Positions 25,335 to 34,046 of a DNA stretch of 64,000 bases are shown in pieces. The translations under genes were made by a program, and so were the position numbers. The DNA lies in NCBI GenBank assembly GCA_017622215.1, contig JAGARO010000010.1, positions 1 to 64,000 on the forward strand. The letters are read 5' to 3'. Numbering within the stretch: the stretch's first letter is position 1; every line of letters begins with the position of its first letter. The notes under the pieces are model-generated. The model was not told the DNA's origin. It saw only the letters and a list, made by a program, of their open reading frames with translations, and made no database searches. Origin of the DNA: Clostridia bacterium (GTDB taxonomy: Bacteria > Bacillota > Clostridia > Monoglobales > Monoglobaceae).

Positions 25335-25823
25335 TTATTTTGTAAATTCGTTATAAAGTGAGGGATTTTCAAGGTATAGCTTTACCCTTTCGGCATAGCT
25401 CATCTTTGAAAAATCCTTCTTTGTTGTGTTGCCCTGAGCAACCTTTCCCGTAAAGCTTGGTGTTTCACCGCTGAAGAGATAAGGGTAGGAGTCTTTAAGA
25501 GCCTTTACCTGCACAGAGATTTCTTCCTCACCGTTTAGAAAATGGCTTATAAGTTCAGGGTTTTTGACGCCCTCCTCCTTAAGATAACGGTTAAGTTCCG
25601 CAGTTTTCTTCTCATTTCTTAACTCTTCAAGCTCTGAAATCATAGCTTCGTTTTCTTCAGCTCCCTTTTTAAGAGTTGCAATCTCGTTTTCGAGAGCCTG
25701 ATATTTTTCCCGGCTGACATAGTTTCCGTCAGTCAGGTTAGCAAGCTTTACATCTTTATCCTTAAGAGCGTCCTCTAAGGAAGTGTAAAGCTCCTCTGTT
25801 AGAATTTCTTTTAAGAATTCCAT
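25335..25823 (-). CDS. capsid scaffold protein, Gp20 type
   Basis: The 162-residue protein begins MEFLKEILTEELYTSLEDAL and has a long charged coiled coil (EKYQALENEIATLKKG with EAMISELEELRNEKK), then a C-terminal helical end YAERVKLYLENPSLYNEF; this is the phage minor structural GP20/scaffold pattern. The ATG at 25823 is chosen because the family starts there; the frame from 25895 adds 24 residues with no homology. It directs capsid assembly around the portal. Confidence 0.86.
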   Translation of the reverse strand: MEFLKEILTEELYTSLEDALKDKDVKLANLTDGNYVSREKYQALENEIATLKKGAEENEAMISELEELRNEKKTAELNRYLKEEGVKNPELISHFLNGEEEISVQVKALKDSYPYLFSGETPSFTGKVAQGNTTKKDFSKMSYAERVKLYLENPSLYNEFTK

Positions 25824-25943
25824 ATTGCCTCGTGTGTCACAGTTTTTATATGTGGTGTCTCCACTGACAGCGAAAGTTTTTGTCCCATTCCGCAAGGGAA
25901 AATTTTATTAAAAACAACTGCCCCTCGAGTCAGGCTGTTGGTT

Positions 25944-27266
25944 TTAAGCATTTTGTTTTGCGATTTCCTCTTCCTCGCCGAAGTACCACATTCTCATTTC
26001 ATAAGGCTTCATAATGCCCTGTTCGAGAAGTGAAAGCTTTTCTTTGAATTCTGTCTGACGGTCAGCAATAATGCTGTCGTCAAAGTCAAAGGAGAGGTAG
26101 TAGTCCCCTCTTGGTGCAAGGTTATAGAGAGAAATGTAGGCGTCGATTACGCCGCAAAGCTCTGTAAGTGCATTTTTGAGATTTGCCTGAATTTCAGCCA
26201 CATGAGCATAGCTTCTCTGCTTTGATGTGCGGATTTCCTCTGCAGTTTTATCCTTGTTTTCAACATTGGATAATGTGCCGTAGGTAAGACCGCAACTAAA
26301 TTCAATCTGTCGTAAAATAAGGTCAAGGCCTCGGATGAGGTTCTGTTCCCTGAGGGTTGGTGTCCAGTCCTTAAATAAGGCTTCGTCAGAACTTATCATT
26401 CTGTATAAACGCTTGTCAGGGAGAATTCTTGTGCCGTTTCCGTCACGGAATACAGCTGTATCGTCAACGTAAACTGCCCTTTCCCCTGACTTGAATTCCC
26501 AGAGCAATCGTGAATACTGCTTGTCAGCTTCACGGATTAAAGAGGTTGCCCTTGAGAATACTGAAACTCCAAGAGGGGAGTGGGTGTCAAAGGTGTTTGC
26601 CATAGGCATCTTAAAGTATGAAAACAATGGCTTTTTAAGGTTTTCAATGGTTGTTTCAGCCTGAAGATTTTTCCATTTCGGAACAGAACTAAGTGGAATT
26701 TCTGCTCCAAGGTCCCCCTTTGTTGTGCTTACAAAGGCTGTGTTTCTCACCTTGTAGAGACCCTCTTCAAAATGGTGATATTCAAGGCGTGTGTAGTAAT
26801 CGTTTCCATCCTTGTAGCAATCTCTGAAAATTGCGCCTGTTATGTTCCCTGAAGAGTCAAAGGCGGTAGGGATAAAGCTGTCTGCCTGAATGACATCAAT
26901 GCCGATTGTGCCGTCCTGAACATAGGGCTTGAAAATTACACCACCGCCTGCACAGGCAAGTTCAACTGTGGGTTTTATAAGGGAAATTAAATCCTGATAA
27001 GGCTTGTTGATAAACCTTGCTCTCTCCGAGCCTTTTACCTCTGAACTGAAATTTAAGGCTACAAGTCTTGAAATTTCATCGGAGATTGAGGCTGGAAGTC
27101 CAAGACTTTTTACATCTTTTTTAAGCCAGGATGCCTGCCCGCTGTACATGGAAAGCCACTCTGAAATGTAGCCTGACATTTCGTGGGACATAGCCTTCCC
27201 TAAATTCTTTTCAATAATTTCTGTGTTCATATTCATCTTCCTTCTGAATAAATTTTTAAGGTTCAT
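25944..27266 (-). CDS. portal protein, A118 family
   Basis: The 440-residue portal forms the 12-mer ring through which DNA enters the head. The sequence follows the A118-type portal: SLGLPASISDEISRLVALNFSSEV, ACAGGGVIFKPYV, VIQADSFIPTAFD, the region HSPLGVSVFSRATSLIREADKQYSRLLWEF, and GLTYGTLSNVENKDKTAEEI, the last being highly typical. It overlaps the terminase stop by 1 base (TAATG). It is complete, with no minor head protein gene after it. The 120 bases to the scaffold start hold no clear gene. Confidence 0.93.
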   Translation of the reverse strand: MNLKNLFRRKMNMNTEIIEKNLGKAMSHEMSGYISEWLSMYSGQASWLKKDVKSLGLPASISDEISRLVALNFSSEVKGSERARFINKPYQDLISLIKPTVELACAGGGVIFKPYVQDGTIGIDVIQADSFIPTAFDSSGNITGAIFRDCYKDGNDYYTRLEYHHFEEGLYKVRNTAFVSTTKGDLGAEIPLSSVPKWKNLQAETTIENLKKPLFSYFKMPMANTFDTHSPLGVSVFSRATSLIREADKQYSRLLWEFKSGERAVYVDDTAVFRDGNGTRILPDKRLYRMISSDEALFKDWTPTLREQNLIRGLDLILRQIEFSCGLTYGTLSNVENKDKTAEEIRTSKQRSYAHVAEIQANLKNALTELCGVIDAYISLYNLAPRGDYYLSFDFDDSIIADRQTEFKEKLSLLEQGIMKPYEMRMWYFGEEEEIAKQNA

Positions 27267-28432
27267 TATTTACTCCTTTTTTTAAGTATTGTTGATACAA
27301 AATATCTCATATCGTCCATTGCGTGGTCGTTTTCTTTTATTACCGTGTCATTCCCCTTTTCTGTATCCCAGGAATAAGAGGAGAACTCCCCGATTATGTC
27401 CTTGCACTTTGAGGAAAACATAAGCTGTCCCCCTGACAGACAGGAGGATACGTTTCGTATTCCGTCTAAAACAGAGTTGTTAGCTTTCCTTACGGGGAAT
27501 CTTCCGCGTCGTTTTATTGCAGTTATAAAGCTTGAGGCCGAGGGGTCAACGATTACAGCGCGAATGTCTGTATCGGCTGTAAGTTCCTCAAGCTTGTCGC
27601 AATATTCTTCGTCTGTTAAAAGAGAATTGTCTCTTCCGTTGTGGTAAAATTCCCTGATTCTGTATGCAATGTTGTCCCGTGAGATGCCCCAAAGGCCCAT
27701 TGAACAGGGGTTAAGGGTTCCATAGTCAATGGAAACATAATAATCTTTAAAGGGAGGAAAATTATCGGTAATATGTATATCGGGGCTGAACATAGGATAG
27801 ACAAGCCCCTCGGCTCTTGTCCATTTTCCTAAAATGTATCTGTCGTAAAGGACAGTCCCCGCGTATTCCTTTTTTAAGTTGTCAACAAAGCTTTTCGAAA
27901 GAAAAGGGTTGTCGTCAATGGTGTAATTCTGACAGAAAATGTCAGCGTCGCTGTCTAAAAATTTCTTAAACCAATGGGATGGGGAGTCGGGGTTACAGGT
28001 TCCGTCAAAAAGACTTGTTGGCTTGTCAAGACGGGATTTGAGCATATTGAAAACTGCCTCGCTCCAGGTGGTAATTTCATCGCCATAGCAGTATTCAACC
28101 CCTGCACCCTGAAGTCTTGATGCCTGACAGGCCTTGTCTGCCCCTAAAACGAAACAGTTTCTCCCGAAGAGATTGACTGTATTGTTTCCTGTAACTCTTC
28201 CTACAAGGGACTTGCCGTAGATGTTTCGCATAGGTGCTAAAATGTTTCTCTCTACAGTATTTTTTGTGTGTCCCATTATGAGAATAATTCCATTGCTTCC
28301 TGCGTTTTTAATACGCTTGGGAATAAGGAAATAGTCAAGGTAGGTCTTTCCGCTTCGTGTAGCACCGCATTTTATGTTCCAGCGGTGGTTAGCGTTGTTC
28401 CAGAACTCCTTTTGTTTAGCCGATAGCTTCAT
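27266..28432 (-). CDS. terminase large subunit, PBSX family
   Basis: The 388-residue motor protein packages DNA into the prohead. ATPase motifs are intact: Walker A GATRSGKT (residues 23-30) and Walker B CYGDEI (near residue 115). The nuclease domain keeps SIDYGT (about residue 235), VDPSA, and HAMDDMRY. ATG at 28432 has a GAGGAG site 8 bases upstream and is preferred to the TTG at 28438. It overlaps the small terminase gene by 17 bases. Both enzymatic halves look active, which argues against simple decay of the cassette. Confidence 0.94.
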   Translation of the reverse strand: MKLSAKQKEFWNNANHRWNIKCGATRSGKTYLDYFLIPKRIKNAGSNGIILIMGHTKNTVERNILAPMRNIYGKSLVGRVTGNNTVNLFGRNCFVLGADKACQASRLQGAGVEYCYGDEITTWSEAVFNMLKSRLDKPTSLFDGTCNPDSPSHWFKKFLDSDADIFCQNYTIDDNPFLSKSFVDNLKKEYAGTVLYDRYILGKWTRAEGLVYPMFSPDIHITDNFPPFKDYYVSIDYGTLNPCSMGLWGISRDNIAYRIREFYHNGRDNSLLTDEEYCDKLEELTADTDIRAVIVDPSASSFITAIKRRGRFPVRKANNSVLDGIRNVSSCLSGGQLMFSSKCKDIIGEFSSYSWDTEKGNDTVIKENDHAMDDMRYFVSTILKKRSK

Positions 28433-28829
28433 TGTCAATCTCCTCTATCAGCCCTGAAACCAGAGCGTCAAGCTCTTTTTCGGTCTCATCGGTTTTCCCG
28501 TTCCACCCCTCGAAACAGCTCGTAAGGGTGAACTTTGCACCGTTTAAGGTGTCCTTGTCATACAGCCTAAGCTGTATAAGGTCCTCACACTTTGTAATAA
28601 GACATGAAATCTGTTTTTTAAGAGGGCCTTTATATGAAAGCATTTCTTTAACTGAATTAAAACCCAGTGCCAGAGCAAGCCCTGACAGATTGGGAGGCGG
28701 GGGAGTGTCATAGATATATCCTCCGTTTTTGTCTGTTAAAGGACTTCCGTCGGAATTATAGAGGAGAGTTTTTTCGCTCTTCCTGAAATATTCCTCGGCA
28801 GCTGCTTTTAATGTTTTTTTGCTTAGAAT
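28416..28829 (-). CDS. terminase small subunit, Gp3 DNA-packaging family, ATT start
   Basis: The 137-residue frame starts at ATT 28829, eight bases from a good AAAGGAG site; no ATG, GTG or TTG occurs in frame before Met63. The N-terminal part (KTLKAAAEEYFRKSEKTLLY, DTPPPPNLSGLALALGFNS) has the small terminase helix-turn-helix start, and the C-terminal part ISCLITKCEDLIQLRLYDKD and TLNGAKFTLTSCFEGW matches the Gp3 packaging family. An ORF search with standard starts shows only 75 residues. It recognises DNA for packaging; the pac/cos specificity is unknown. Confidence 0.87.
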   Translation of the reverse strand: MLSKKTLKAAAEEYFRKSEKTLLYNSDGSPLTDKNGGYIYDTPPPPNLSGLALALGFNSVKEMLSYKGPLKKQISCLITKCEDLIQLRLYDKDTLNGAKFTLTSCFEGWNGKTDETEKELDALVSGLIEEIDNEAIG

Positions 28830-28895
28830 GTTACCAGCTCCTTTCGGGAAAAGAGTAGCACAAAACCTACCGCAACAAACAGAAACAAATTATTA

Positions 28896-28922
28896 ACACA
28901 GAGGAAAAAAGTTCATAGAATA
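28896..28922 (+). promoter_or_regulatory. SigK-type promoter of the DUF11 gene
   Basis: CATAGAATA (28914-28922) exactly fits the SigK -10 consensus CATANNNTA, and an AC (28896-28897) stands 16 bases upstream as in the SigK -35. No SigA-type hexamers are convincing here. sigK itself is 1.8 kb downstream. Confidence 0.6.
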
Positions 28923-28971
28923 TAAGGAGAATATTTAATATTCCAATAAAAATAGAAAGGAAGTTAGAAAT

Positions 28972-29871
28972 ATGCCAGAAATTCAGAATCAGGCCAGCCT
29001 GACCTACCTGTATGGCGGGACAAATCAGGGCACGGCTCTTTCAAATGTAGCCACCACAAATCTGGAAGGGCCTGTTACTATCAATAAAACAGCTCTTCAG
29101 GATACTTATCGCGGCGGCACGCAGATAACCTATATTGTTACAATCACAAATTCAGGAGAATGCGGAAGCGTTGGATATACTCTGACAGATGATTTAGGTA
29201 CATTCACAAACGGAACCTGCACCTCCACACCTCTTAATTATGTTGGCCCTGCCCAGCTTTATGTGGGCGGACAGTTCTATTCAGTCCTGACACCGACTGT
29301 AGCACAGGGCTTGGTAACCTTTGATATTCCTGCCCTCCCTTGTAACACTTCAGCAATGCTCATTTATGTTGCAGAGGTAAATGAATGTGCAAACCTTGCG
29401 GTTGGCGCATCTATTGAAAATACAGTAACTCTCACAGGCGGTAACCTTTGCGAACCTTTAACAGATTCAAATATTATCGACGTGGCTGTTTACGCCGATG
29501 TTGACATTATTAAGTCAATGACACCAAATCCATTCGTATCAGGCGGTACACTCACCTATACCTTTGACCTTTTCAACTACGGTAACACAGAGGCTACGGA
29601 TATTGTCTTAACAGATGTATTCAACCCTGCCCCTGAAAGTATTGCAATTACTGTAAACGGAGAGGTGCTGTCCCCTGCTTTATACAGCTATACAAACGGT
29701 GTTCTCACAATCCCTGCAACTGCAGGAGTTACAATTCCTGCAGCAGACTTTGTGCTTAACAACTGTTGCTATGCAACCACAGCAGGTCAGACCCAGATTG
29801 TTGTTACAGGTGTTGTAAGAAGCTGTCCAACCGACGGCGTTACAACTAACCTTTGTCCTTGTAATTCATAA
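28972..29871 (+). CDS. DUF11-repeat protein, probable mother-cell spore-surface protein
   Basis: The 299-residue protein has no signal peptide and no membrane segment. It contains two DUF11-type beta domains (about residues 30-150 and 170-290; TYIVTITNSG and TYTFDLFNYGNTEATDIVLTD are typical) and ends in a cysteine-rich tail (NNCCYATTAG, LCPCNS). A SigK-like promoter precedes it. The lack of a secretion signal with a late mother-cell promoter suggests a spore coat or exosporium protein; that is inference. AGGAAG precedes ATG at 28972, and a terminator follows. Confidence 0.78.
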   Translation: MPEIQNQASLTYLYGGTNQGTALSNVATTNLEGPVTINKTALQDTYRGGTQITYIVTITNSGECGSVGYTLTDDLGTFTNGTCTSTPLNYVGPAQLYVGGQFYSVLTPTVAQGLVTFDIPALPCNTSAMLIYVAEVNECANLAVGASIENTVTLTGGNLCEPLTDSNIIDVAVYADVDIIKSMTPNPFVSGGTLTYTFDLFNYGNTEATDIVLTDVFNPAPESIAITVNGEVLSPALYSYTNGVLTIPATAGVTIPAADFVLNNCCYATTAGQTQIVVTGVVRSCPTDGVTTNLCPCNS

Positions 29872-29873
29872 AA

Positions 29874-29899
29874 AAAGACGGGTTATCCCGTCTTTTTTT
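29874..29899. terminator. terminator of the DUF11 gene
   Basis: AAAGACGGG and CCCGTCTTT pair around TTAT (29875-29896) with a run of T after it. Confidence 0.9.
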
Positions 29900-29963
29900 A
29901 TGCCCGCTTGACGAAAAGTGGTATTTGGGTTACTATATAGAAAAACTGTATGGAGTAAAGATT

Positions 29964-30683
29964 ATGTTTGAGTTTCTGTTCCCGAAGAAATGTATCTTCT
30001 GCGGGAAAATCGGCAAATACAAATTCTATAATGTCTGTAAAGCTTGTTACGATAAAATAGAGTTCTGTAGCGACTATGAGTGTTGTACCCGTTGCGGAAC
30101 GCCTCAAATCAGTATGGGCGAAGAAAAGCTTTGCTATGACTGTATGACAAGGACTTATTTTCCCTGTAAGAGAATTGCGTCAGTTGGTGCATACAGAAAT
30201 GATTTCAGGAACTGTATTTTAAGATTTAAGAACGGAAAGACTTCCTACGGCAAAACTCTGGCTTATTTTATGGTTAAACGGATTTGCGAAGTTTATAAGG
30301 AAATTGATTTTGACATAATTGTGCCTGTACCCTTTGATAAGGCAAGACAAAACAGCCGTGGCTATTCCTCATCTCATATTCTGGGAAAAGAAATTTCGAA
30401 AATTACAAAAATTCCTTTTGAGAGAAAGGCCCTTAAGAAGATTAAGAAAACTCCAAAACAGACAGCCCTTAAATATAAGGAAAGAATAGAAAATCTCGCC
30501 GACGCATTTAAAGGATATGAAGATAAGGTAAAGGGAAAGACTGTGCTTTTGGTTGATGATGTGTGTACCACAGGCTCAACTTTAAGGGAATGTGCAAGAG
30601 CCTTAAAAAGAGCAGGCACAAAAACTGTTTACGGAATAACAGCGGGAACAACTGTGAGATTTGGGGAAAAGATAAATAAGTAA
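29964..30683 (+). CDS. comF: ComF-family phosphoribosyltransferase-like protein
   Basis: The 239-residue protein has the ComF layout: an N-terminal zinc-knuckle part (CIFCGK, CKACY, CTRCG, CYDC) and a PRPP-binding phosphoribosyltransferase domain with VLLVDDVCTTGSTL (about residues 198-211) and the RGYSSSHILG loop. In naturally competent bacteria ComF is needed for DNA uptake; in others the role is unclear. ATG at 29964 has GGAG 8 bases upstream; the earlier ATG at 29925 has no site. It is upstream of sigK, with a terminator between. Confidence 0.93.
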   Translation: MFEFLFPKKCIFCGKIGKYKFYNVCKACYDKIEFCSDYECCTRCGTPQISMGEEKLCYDCMTRTYFPCKRIASVGAYRNDFRNCILRFKNGKTSYGKTLAYFMVKRICEVYKEIDFDIIVPVPFDKARQNSRGYSSSHILGKEISKITKIPFERKALKKIKKTPKQTALKYKERIENLADAFKGYEDKVKGKTVLLVDDVCTTGSTLRECARALKRAGTKTVYGITAGTTVRFGEKINK

Positions 30684-30685
30684 AA

Positions 30686-30716
30686 TTTTGGCATATCCTA
30701 GGATATGCCTTTTTTC
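30686..30716 (+). terminator. terminator of comF
   Basis: A perfect 20-base palindrome at 30690-30709 (GGCATATCC arms around TA) is followed by seven T. Confidence 0.88.
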
Positions 30717-30746
30717 TTTGGACTTGCAAAATGATATAAAGAGAGC

Positions 30747-30777
30747 ATAAGATTTCAAAAAAAGGAGGAAATCTTAT
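30747..30777 (+). promoter_or_regulatory. hairpin at the sigK start codon
   Basis: ATAAGATTTC (30747-30756) pairs perfectly with GAAATCTTAT (30768-30777); the AAAGGAG site lies in the 11-base loop and the AT of the start codon is in the stem. It could limit ribosome access and so tune SigK synthesis. Confidence 0.55.
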
Positions 30778-31468
30778 GGTTGAAATCATTGCAGAAGTAA
30801 TTAAACCGTTGTTGTTTTTAATATCTTTTATTTCCAACGGAAACTATTTTCCGAAGCCTCTTACAGCTTCTGAGGAGAGGGAGTATATTAAGCAGTACAA
30901 AGAGGGGGATATGAAAGCTAAAAATGAGCTTATAGAAAGAAATTTAAGGCTGGTTGCCCATATTGCAAAAAAATATTCCTCTGTTACCTCGGATACAGAC
31001 GATTTAATTTCAGTGGGCACAATCGGTCTTATTAAGGGAGTGGAGAGCTATAATTTTGACAAAGGAAAAAGGCTTGTAAGCTATGTGTCCCGCTGTATTG
31101 AGAATGAAATTCTTATGCTTTTAAGAAGTAATAAAAAACTCTCGGCAGAAGTGTCCTTGTCAGAGCCTATCGGCGCCGATAAGGAGGGAAACCAGATACT
31201 TTTAATGGACGTTTTAGGTTGTGAGGATGAGAGCTTTGCAGAAGAGCTTGAACAGAAAAACAATATAAAAAAGCTCCGTGAAAACATAAAAAACAGATTG
31301 ACCAACAGAGAACGGGAGATAATCGAACTTCGTTATGGAATGAAAAACGGACGGTGCTATACCCAGCGGGAAGTGGGGAAAATGTTAAATATATCAAGGT
31401 CATATGTGTCGAGAATTGAGAAAAAAGCAGTTGAAAAATTGGGCGCAGGAATTATTGAAAGGTATTGA
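30776..31468 (+). CDS. sigK: sporulation sigma factor SigK (pro-form)
   Basis: SigK drives late mother-cell genes. The 230-residue protein begins with a hydrophobic pro-sequence (about residues 1-20, LLFLISFISNGN) as in pro-SigK, which must be cut by SpoIVFB-type protease. Then come sigma regions 2 (NLRLVAHIAKKYSSVTSDTD, LISVGTIGLIKGVESYN) and 4 (LTNREREIIELRYGMK, YTQREVGKMLNISRSYVSRIEKKA). The gene is uninterrupted, so no skin-type recombination is needed. The particle cassette is 2 kb upstream but outside it. Confidence in SigK rather than SigE comes from the sequence match of the start and region 2 to Bacillus SigK. Confidence 0.93.
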   Translation: MVEIIAEVIKPLLFLISFISNGNYFPKPLTASEEREYIKQYKEGDMKAKNELIERNLRLVAHIAKKYSSVTSDTDDLISVGTIGLIKGVESYNFDKGKRLVSYVSRCIENEILMLLRSNKKLSAEVSLSEPIGADKEGNQILLMDVLGCEDESFAEELEQKNNIKKLRENIKNRLTNREREIIELRYGMKNGRCYTQREVGKMLNISRSYVSRIEKKAVEKLGAGIIERY

Positions 31469-31492
31469 TTTTTATGGTGTTTGTGTTATAAT
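31465..31492 (+). promoter_or_regulatory. SigA-type promoter of the beta-helix gene
   Basis: TTGATT (31465-31470) and TATAAT (31487-31492) are 16 bases apart, and the gene starts 36 bases after with AAAGGAG. Confidence 0.65.
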
Positions 31493-31527
31493 TAGTCTAT
31501 AATACTTTTCACAAAGGAGAAGTTCTT

Positions 31528-33549
31528 ATGTTTAATACCTCGAATCTTTCAACTTTATATGTTTCACAGAAAAACGGTAATGACCGAAGCAGAGGTTTTT
31601 TACCTTATGATAACGGCTGTTTTATGGGCCCTGTAAACTCAATTGAACTTGCATTAAACACTGTTTCCCAGATGAGAATATTTGGCGCAAATCAGCCTGT
31701 TACAATCAAAATACTTGATGAAAAGTACGAGATTTCAAGCCCGATTGTTCTTGATAAAACTCACAGCAACCTTACAATTGAGGGGACTGAGGGAACTTTA
31801 ATAAGCGGTGGAATGGAAGTTTCAGGCTTCAAAAAGGACACATTCAACGGCGTAGAATGTGTGTCTGTGGATTTATCTGATAAGGGCGAACCTGACTTTT
31901 CAGACTTTTATGTAAATGGAAAGGCTTGCGAAAGACCAAAATTTCCTGAAGAGGGAACACTTTGCCCTGAGGCAGTTGAAAATAATGAGCCTTGGGTTTG
32001 CTCAAAGTGGTTTGTGGCAAAGGAAGAGGATTTTAAGACAATTAAGAACTTTAAGAATAAAGAAGATTTATGGGTAAGCTTTAACCATTACTGGATTGAT
32101 GAACATACTCCTGTGGAGTCAGTTGATTTAACTACAGGCAAGATTGAATTTAAGTATGTTTCAAGATTTACACTATTTTTAGATGACCCTGTATCTTCCC
32201 CTGAATATTACATTGAAAATGTTGCAGAGATGTTTAAAAAGCCTAATCAATGGTACTATGACAAAAAGGCGAAGAAGCTTTATTATATCCCCGAAAATGC
32301 TGATGAGGAGATTGTAGGCTACATACCTCTTACAAATAAAATTTTTGTAATTAAGGGCGAAGAAGATAATAAGGCAAAGAATATCTTTATTAGAAATCTC
32401 TCTTTAGCATATACAAAGGGTGAGTATGTAAGCACAAGTACCCCAAGAATTCCTCACCCACAGGGAGAGGTGGGCTACGCCTCCGACTACCAGTCCGTAT
32501 GGAGTGGCCACGGCGGAATTGAGTTTGAAAATGCCTGCGGTTGCAGTGTTGAAAACTGTAAGCTTTACTGCTTCGGTGCTCACGGTGTTGTAGTTAAGGA
32601 CGGCTCTTCAAGAATAAGAATAACAGGAAATGAAATTACTGACCTTGGCGGTGGCGGAATTACTATGTCAGGGGGAGAGGCTGGCAGTGATACAAAAACA
32701 CATACTTTTGGCAACACAATTTCTGATAATACAATTCTCCGTCTTGGCAACAGATATTCTGCATCCTGCGGAATTTTAATAAGACATTCCTATGATAATA
32801 TTGTTTCCCATAACGAAATCGGAGACCTTTATTACAGCGGTATCTCCTGCGGTTGGGTATGGGGATATGCAGACAGTGTTGCAAAGGGCAATATTATCGA
32901 AAAGAACCATATTCACGACCTTGGAAAAGGTAAGCTTTCGGATATGGGCGGAATCTACCTCCTTGGAATTCAGGAGGGTACAATTGTTCGTGGAAACGTA
33001 ATTCACGGAATTGATTGTAACCACTACGGTGGCTGGGCTCTTTATGCAGACGAGGGCTGCAGTCAGGTTATCTTTGAAAATAACCTTTGCTATGATACAG
33101 CCGATGCTTCATTTGATTTACACTTCGGATATGGAAATGTAGTTAGAAATAATATCTTTATAAGACTTACAGGTGCAGTTGTTCTTGCTTCAAGACCTGC
33201 GATAAATGTAGGCATAATTGCCGAAAGAAATATTATTGTTTCCAATAATGCACCAATCTTTAAGGTTGGTTATCTTAAGAGGGACTGTGGAAGTATCGGT
33301 ATGATTTCTTCAATGAATAATCTTGTTTACGATATAAGCGGAAGAGACGCTGTTGCATTCAGAATGATGGATGCTGAATACAGCATAAAGCAGGCACAGG
33401 AAGAATTTGGAATGGATATTGGCTCAGTTTGTGCCGACCCTATGTTCATTGACTTTGAAAATAAGGACTTCAGGCTCAAGGAAAATTCACCTGCAATTAA
33501 AATGGGATTTGTGCCTTTTGATATCAGTGATGTAGGTGTAAGAAGATAA
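31528..33549 (+). CDS. right-handed beta-helix protein, GH141-like
   Basis: The 673-residue protein has no signal peptide and therefore acts in the cytoplasm. The N-terminal part ([28 protein letters not shown]) and [19 protein letters not shown] resemble GH141-type glycosidases, and residues about 290-620 form a right-handed beta-helix of parallel turns with [31 protein letters not shown], and [17 protein letters not shown]. Substrate and catalytic residues are not assigned. It is next to genes for rnhA and mnmA and shares no obvious operon partner in sugar use. Glycan degradation with the GH38 and GH31 enzymes at 42-49 kb is a possible role. Confidence 0.78.
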   Translation: MFNTSNLSTLYVSQKNGNDRSRGFLPYDNGCFMGPVNSIELALNTVSQMRIFGANQPVTIKILDEKYEISSPIVLDKTHSNLTIEGTEGTLISGGMEVSGFKKDTFNGVECVSVDLSDKGEPDFSDFYVNGKACERPKFPEEGTLCPEAVENNEPWVCSKWFVAKEEDFKTIKNFKNKEDLWVSFNHYWIDEHTPVESVDLTTGKIEFKYVSRFTLFLDDPVSSPEYYIENVAEMFKKPNQWYYDKKAKKLYYIPENADEEIVGYIPLTNKIFVIKGEEDNKAKNIFIRNLSLAYTKGEYVSTSTPRIPHPQGEVGYASDYQSVWSGHGGIEFENACGCSVENCKLYCFGAHGVVVKDGSSRIRITGNEITDLGGGGITMSGGEAGSDTKTHTFGNTISDNTILRLGNRYSASCGILIRHSYDNIVSHNEIGDLYYSGISCGWVWGYADSVAKGNIIEKNHIHDLGKGKLSDMGGIYLLGIQEGTIVRGNVIHGIDCNHYGGWALYADEGCSQVIFENNLCYDTADASFDLHFGYGNVVRNNIFIRLTGAVVLASRPAINVGIIAERNIIVSNNAPIFKVGYLKRDCGSIGMISSMNNLVYDISGRDAVAFRMMDAEYSIKQAQEEFGMDIGSVCADPMFIDFENKDFRLKENSPAIKMGFVPFDISDVGVRR

Positions 33550-33560
33550 GGAAAAGAATT

Positions 33561-34013
33561 ATGTACAAACTTAAAGAAGTTGAAATTTTTACAGACGGTG
33601 CCTGTAGCGGAAACCCCGGTCCCGGAGGCTATGGCGTCATATTAAGATATAACGGCAGAGAAAAGGAGCTTTCAGGGGGAGAGGCAGAAACTACAAACAA
33701 CAGAATGGAGCTTACTGCGGCTATTGAGGGACTTAAGGCTCTTAAGGAAAGTTGCAAAGTTACCCTATACAGCGACTCAAAATATCTTGTGGACGCTGTG
33801 AATGAGGGCTGGGTTTATAAATGGGAAGAAAACGGCTGGATGAGAACAAAGAGAGAACCTGCTTTAAACCCTGATTTGTGGGAGGAACTTCTTGCCCTTA
33901 TGGATGAGCATGAGGTTACTCTTGTGTGGGTTAAGGGACATGACGGACACCCTGAAAATGAGAGATGCGATAAACTTGCAGTTATGGAAACTGAAAAACA
34001 CAGAAATTTATAA
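33561..34013 (+). CDS. rnhA: ribonuclease HI
   Basis: RNase HI degrades RNA in RNA-DNA hybrids. The 150-residue protein has the start [18 protein letters not shown] (first catalytic Asp near residue 11), [13 protein letters not shown] (Glu), [12 protein letters not shown] (Asp) and the C-terminal [15 protein letters not shown] (His and Asp). All four acidic residues and the histidine loop are present. It begins 11 bases after the beta-helix gene, so it may share its transcript. Confidence 0.96.
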   Translation: MYKLKEVEIFTDGACSGNPGPGGYGVILRYNGREKELSGGEAETTNNRMELTAAIEGLKALKESCKVTLYSDSKYLVDAVNEGWVYKWEENGWMRTKREPALNPDLWEELLALMDEHEVTLVWVKGHDGHPENERCDKLAVMETEKHRNL

Positions 34014-34015
34014 AT

Positions 34016-34046
34016 AAAATCACCTAAAATTTTTTAGGTGATTTTT
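34016..34046 (+). terminator. intercistronic terminator-like hairpin between rnhA and mnmA
   Basis: AAATCACCTAAAA pairs with TTTTAGGTGATTT over 13 bp, followed by T residues. mnmA begins only 27 bases later and its GGAGG site is nearer still, so there is little room for a promoter; see findings. Confidence 0.72.

Larger units (their letters stand above)
15904..28829 (-). mobile_element. 12.9-kb phage-like particle cassette (packaging, head, neck, tail, lysis) without integration or replication genes
   Basis: Twenty genes on the minus strand follow the standard siphovirus order: small and large terminase, portal, scaffold, capsid, three neck proteins, tail tube, Gp15-type chaperone, tape measure, distal tail, tail tip, host-contact proteins, membrane protein, holin, lysozyme. 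Every frame is open, and many neighbours overlap by 1-17 bases. No integrase, excisionase, repressor, replication gene or flanking direct repeat is visible. The ends are an uninterrupted hemZ operon on one side and a sporulation-promoter gene on the other. It could be a gene transfer agent, a killer particle, a satellite or a prophage remnant. Confidence 0.85.

Noticed and set aside
15904-28829. Complete active prophage
   Set aside because: No integrase, repressor, replication or excision genes and no attachment repeats were found on either side.
15904-28829. Phage tail-like bacteriocin
   Set aside because: Terminase, portal, scaffold and capsid genes are present and look intact; tailocins lack heads.
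30776-31468. Skin-type prophage interrupting sigK
   Set aside because: sigK is continuous from pro-sequence to region 4; the phage cassette lies 2 kb upstream and does not split it.
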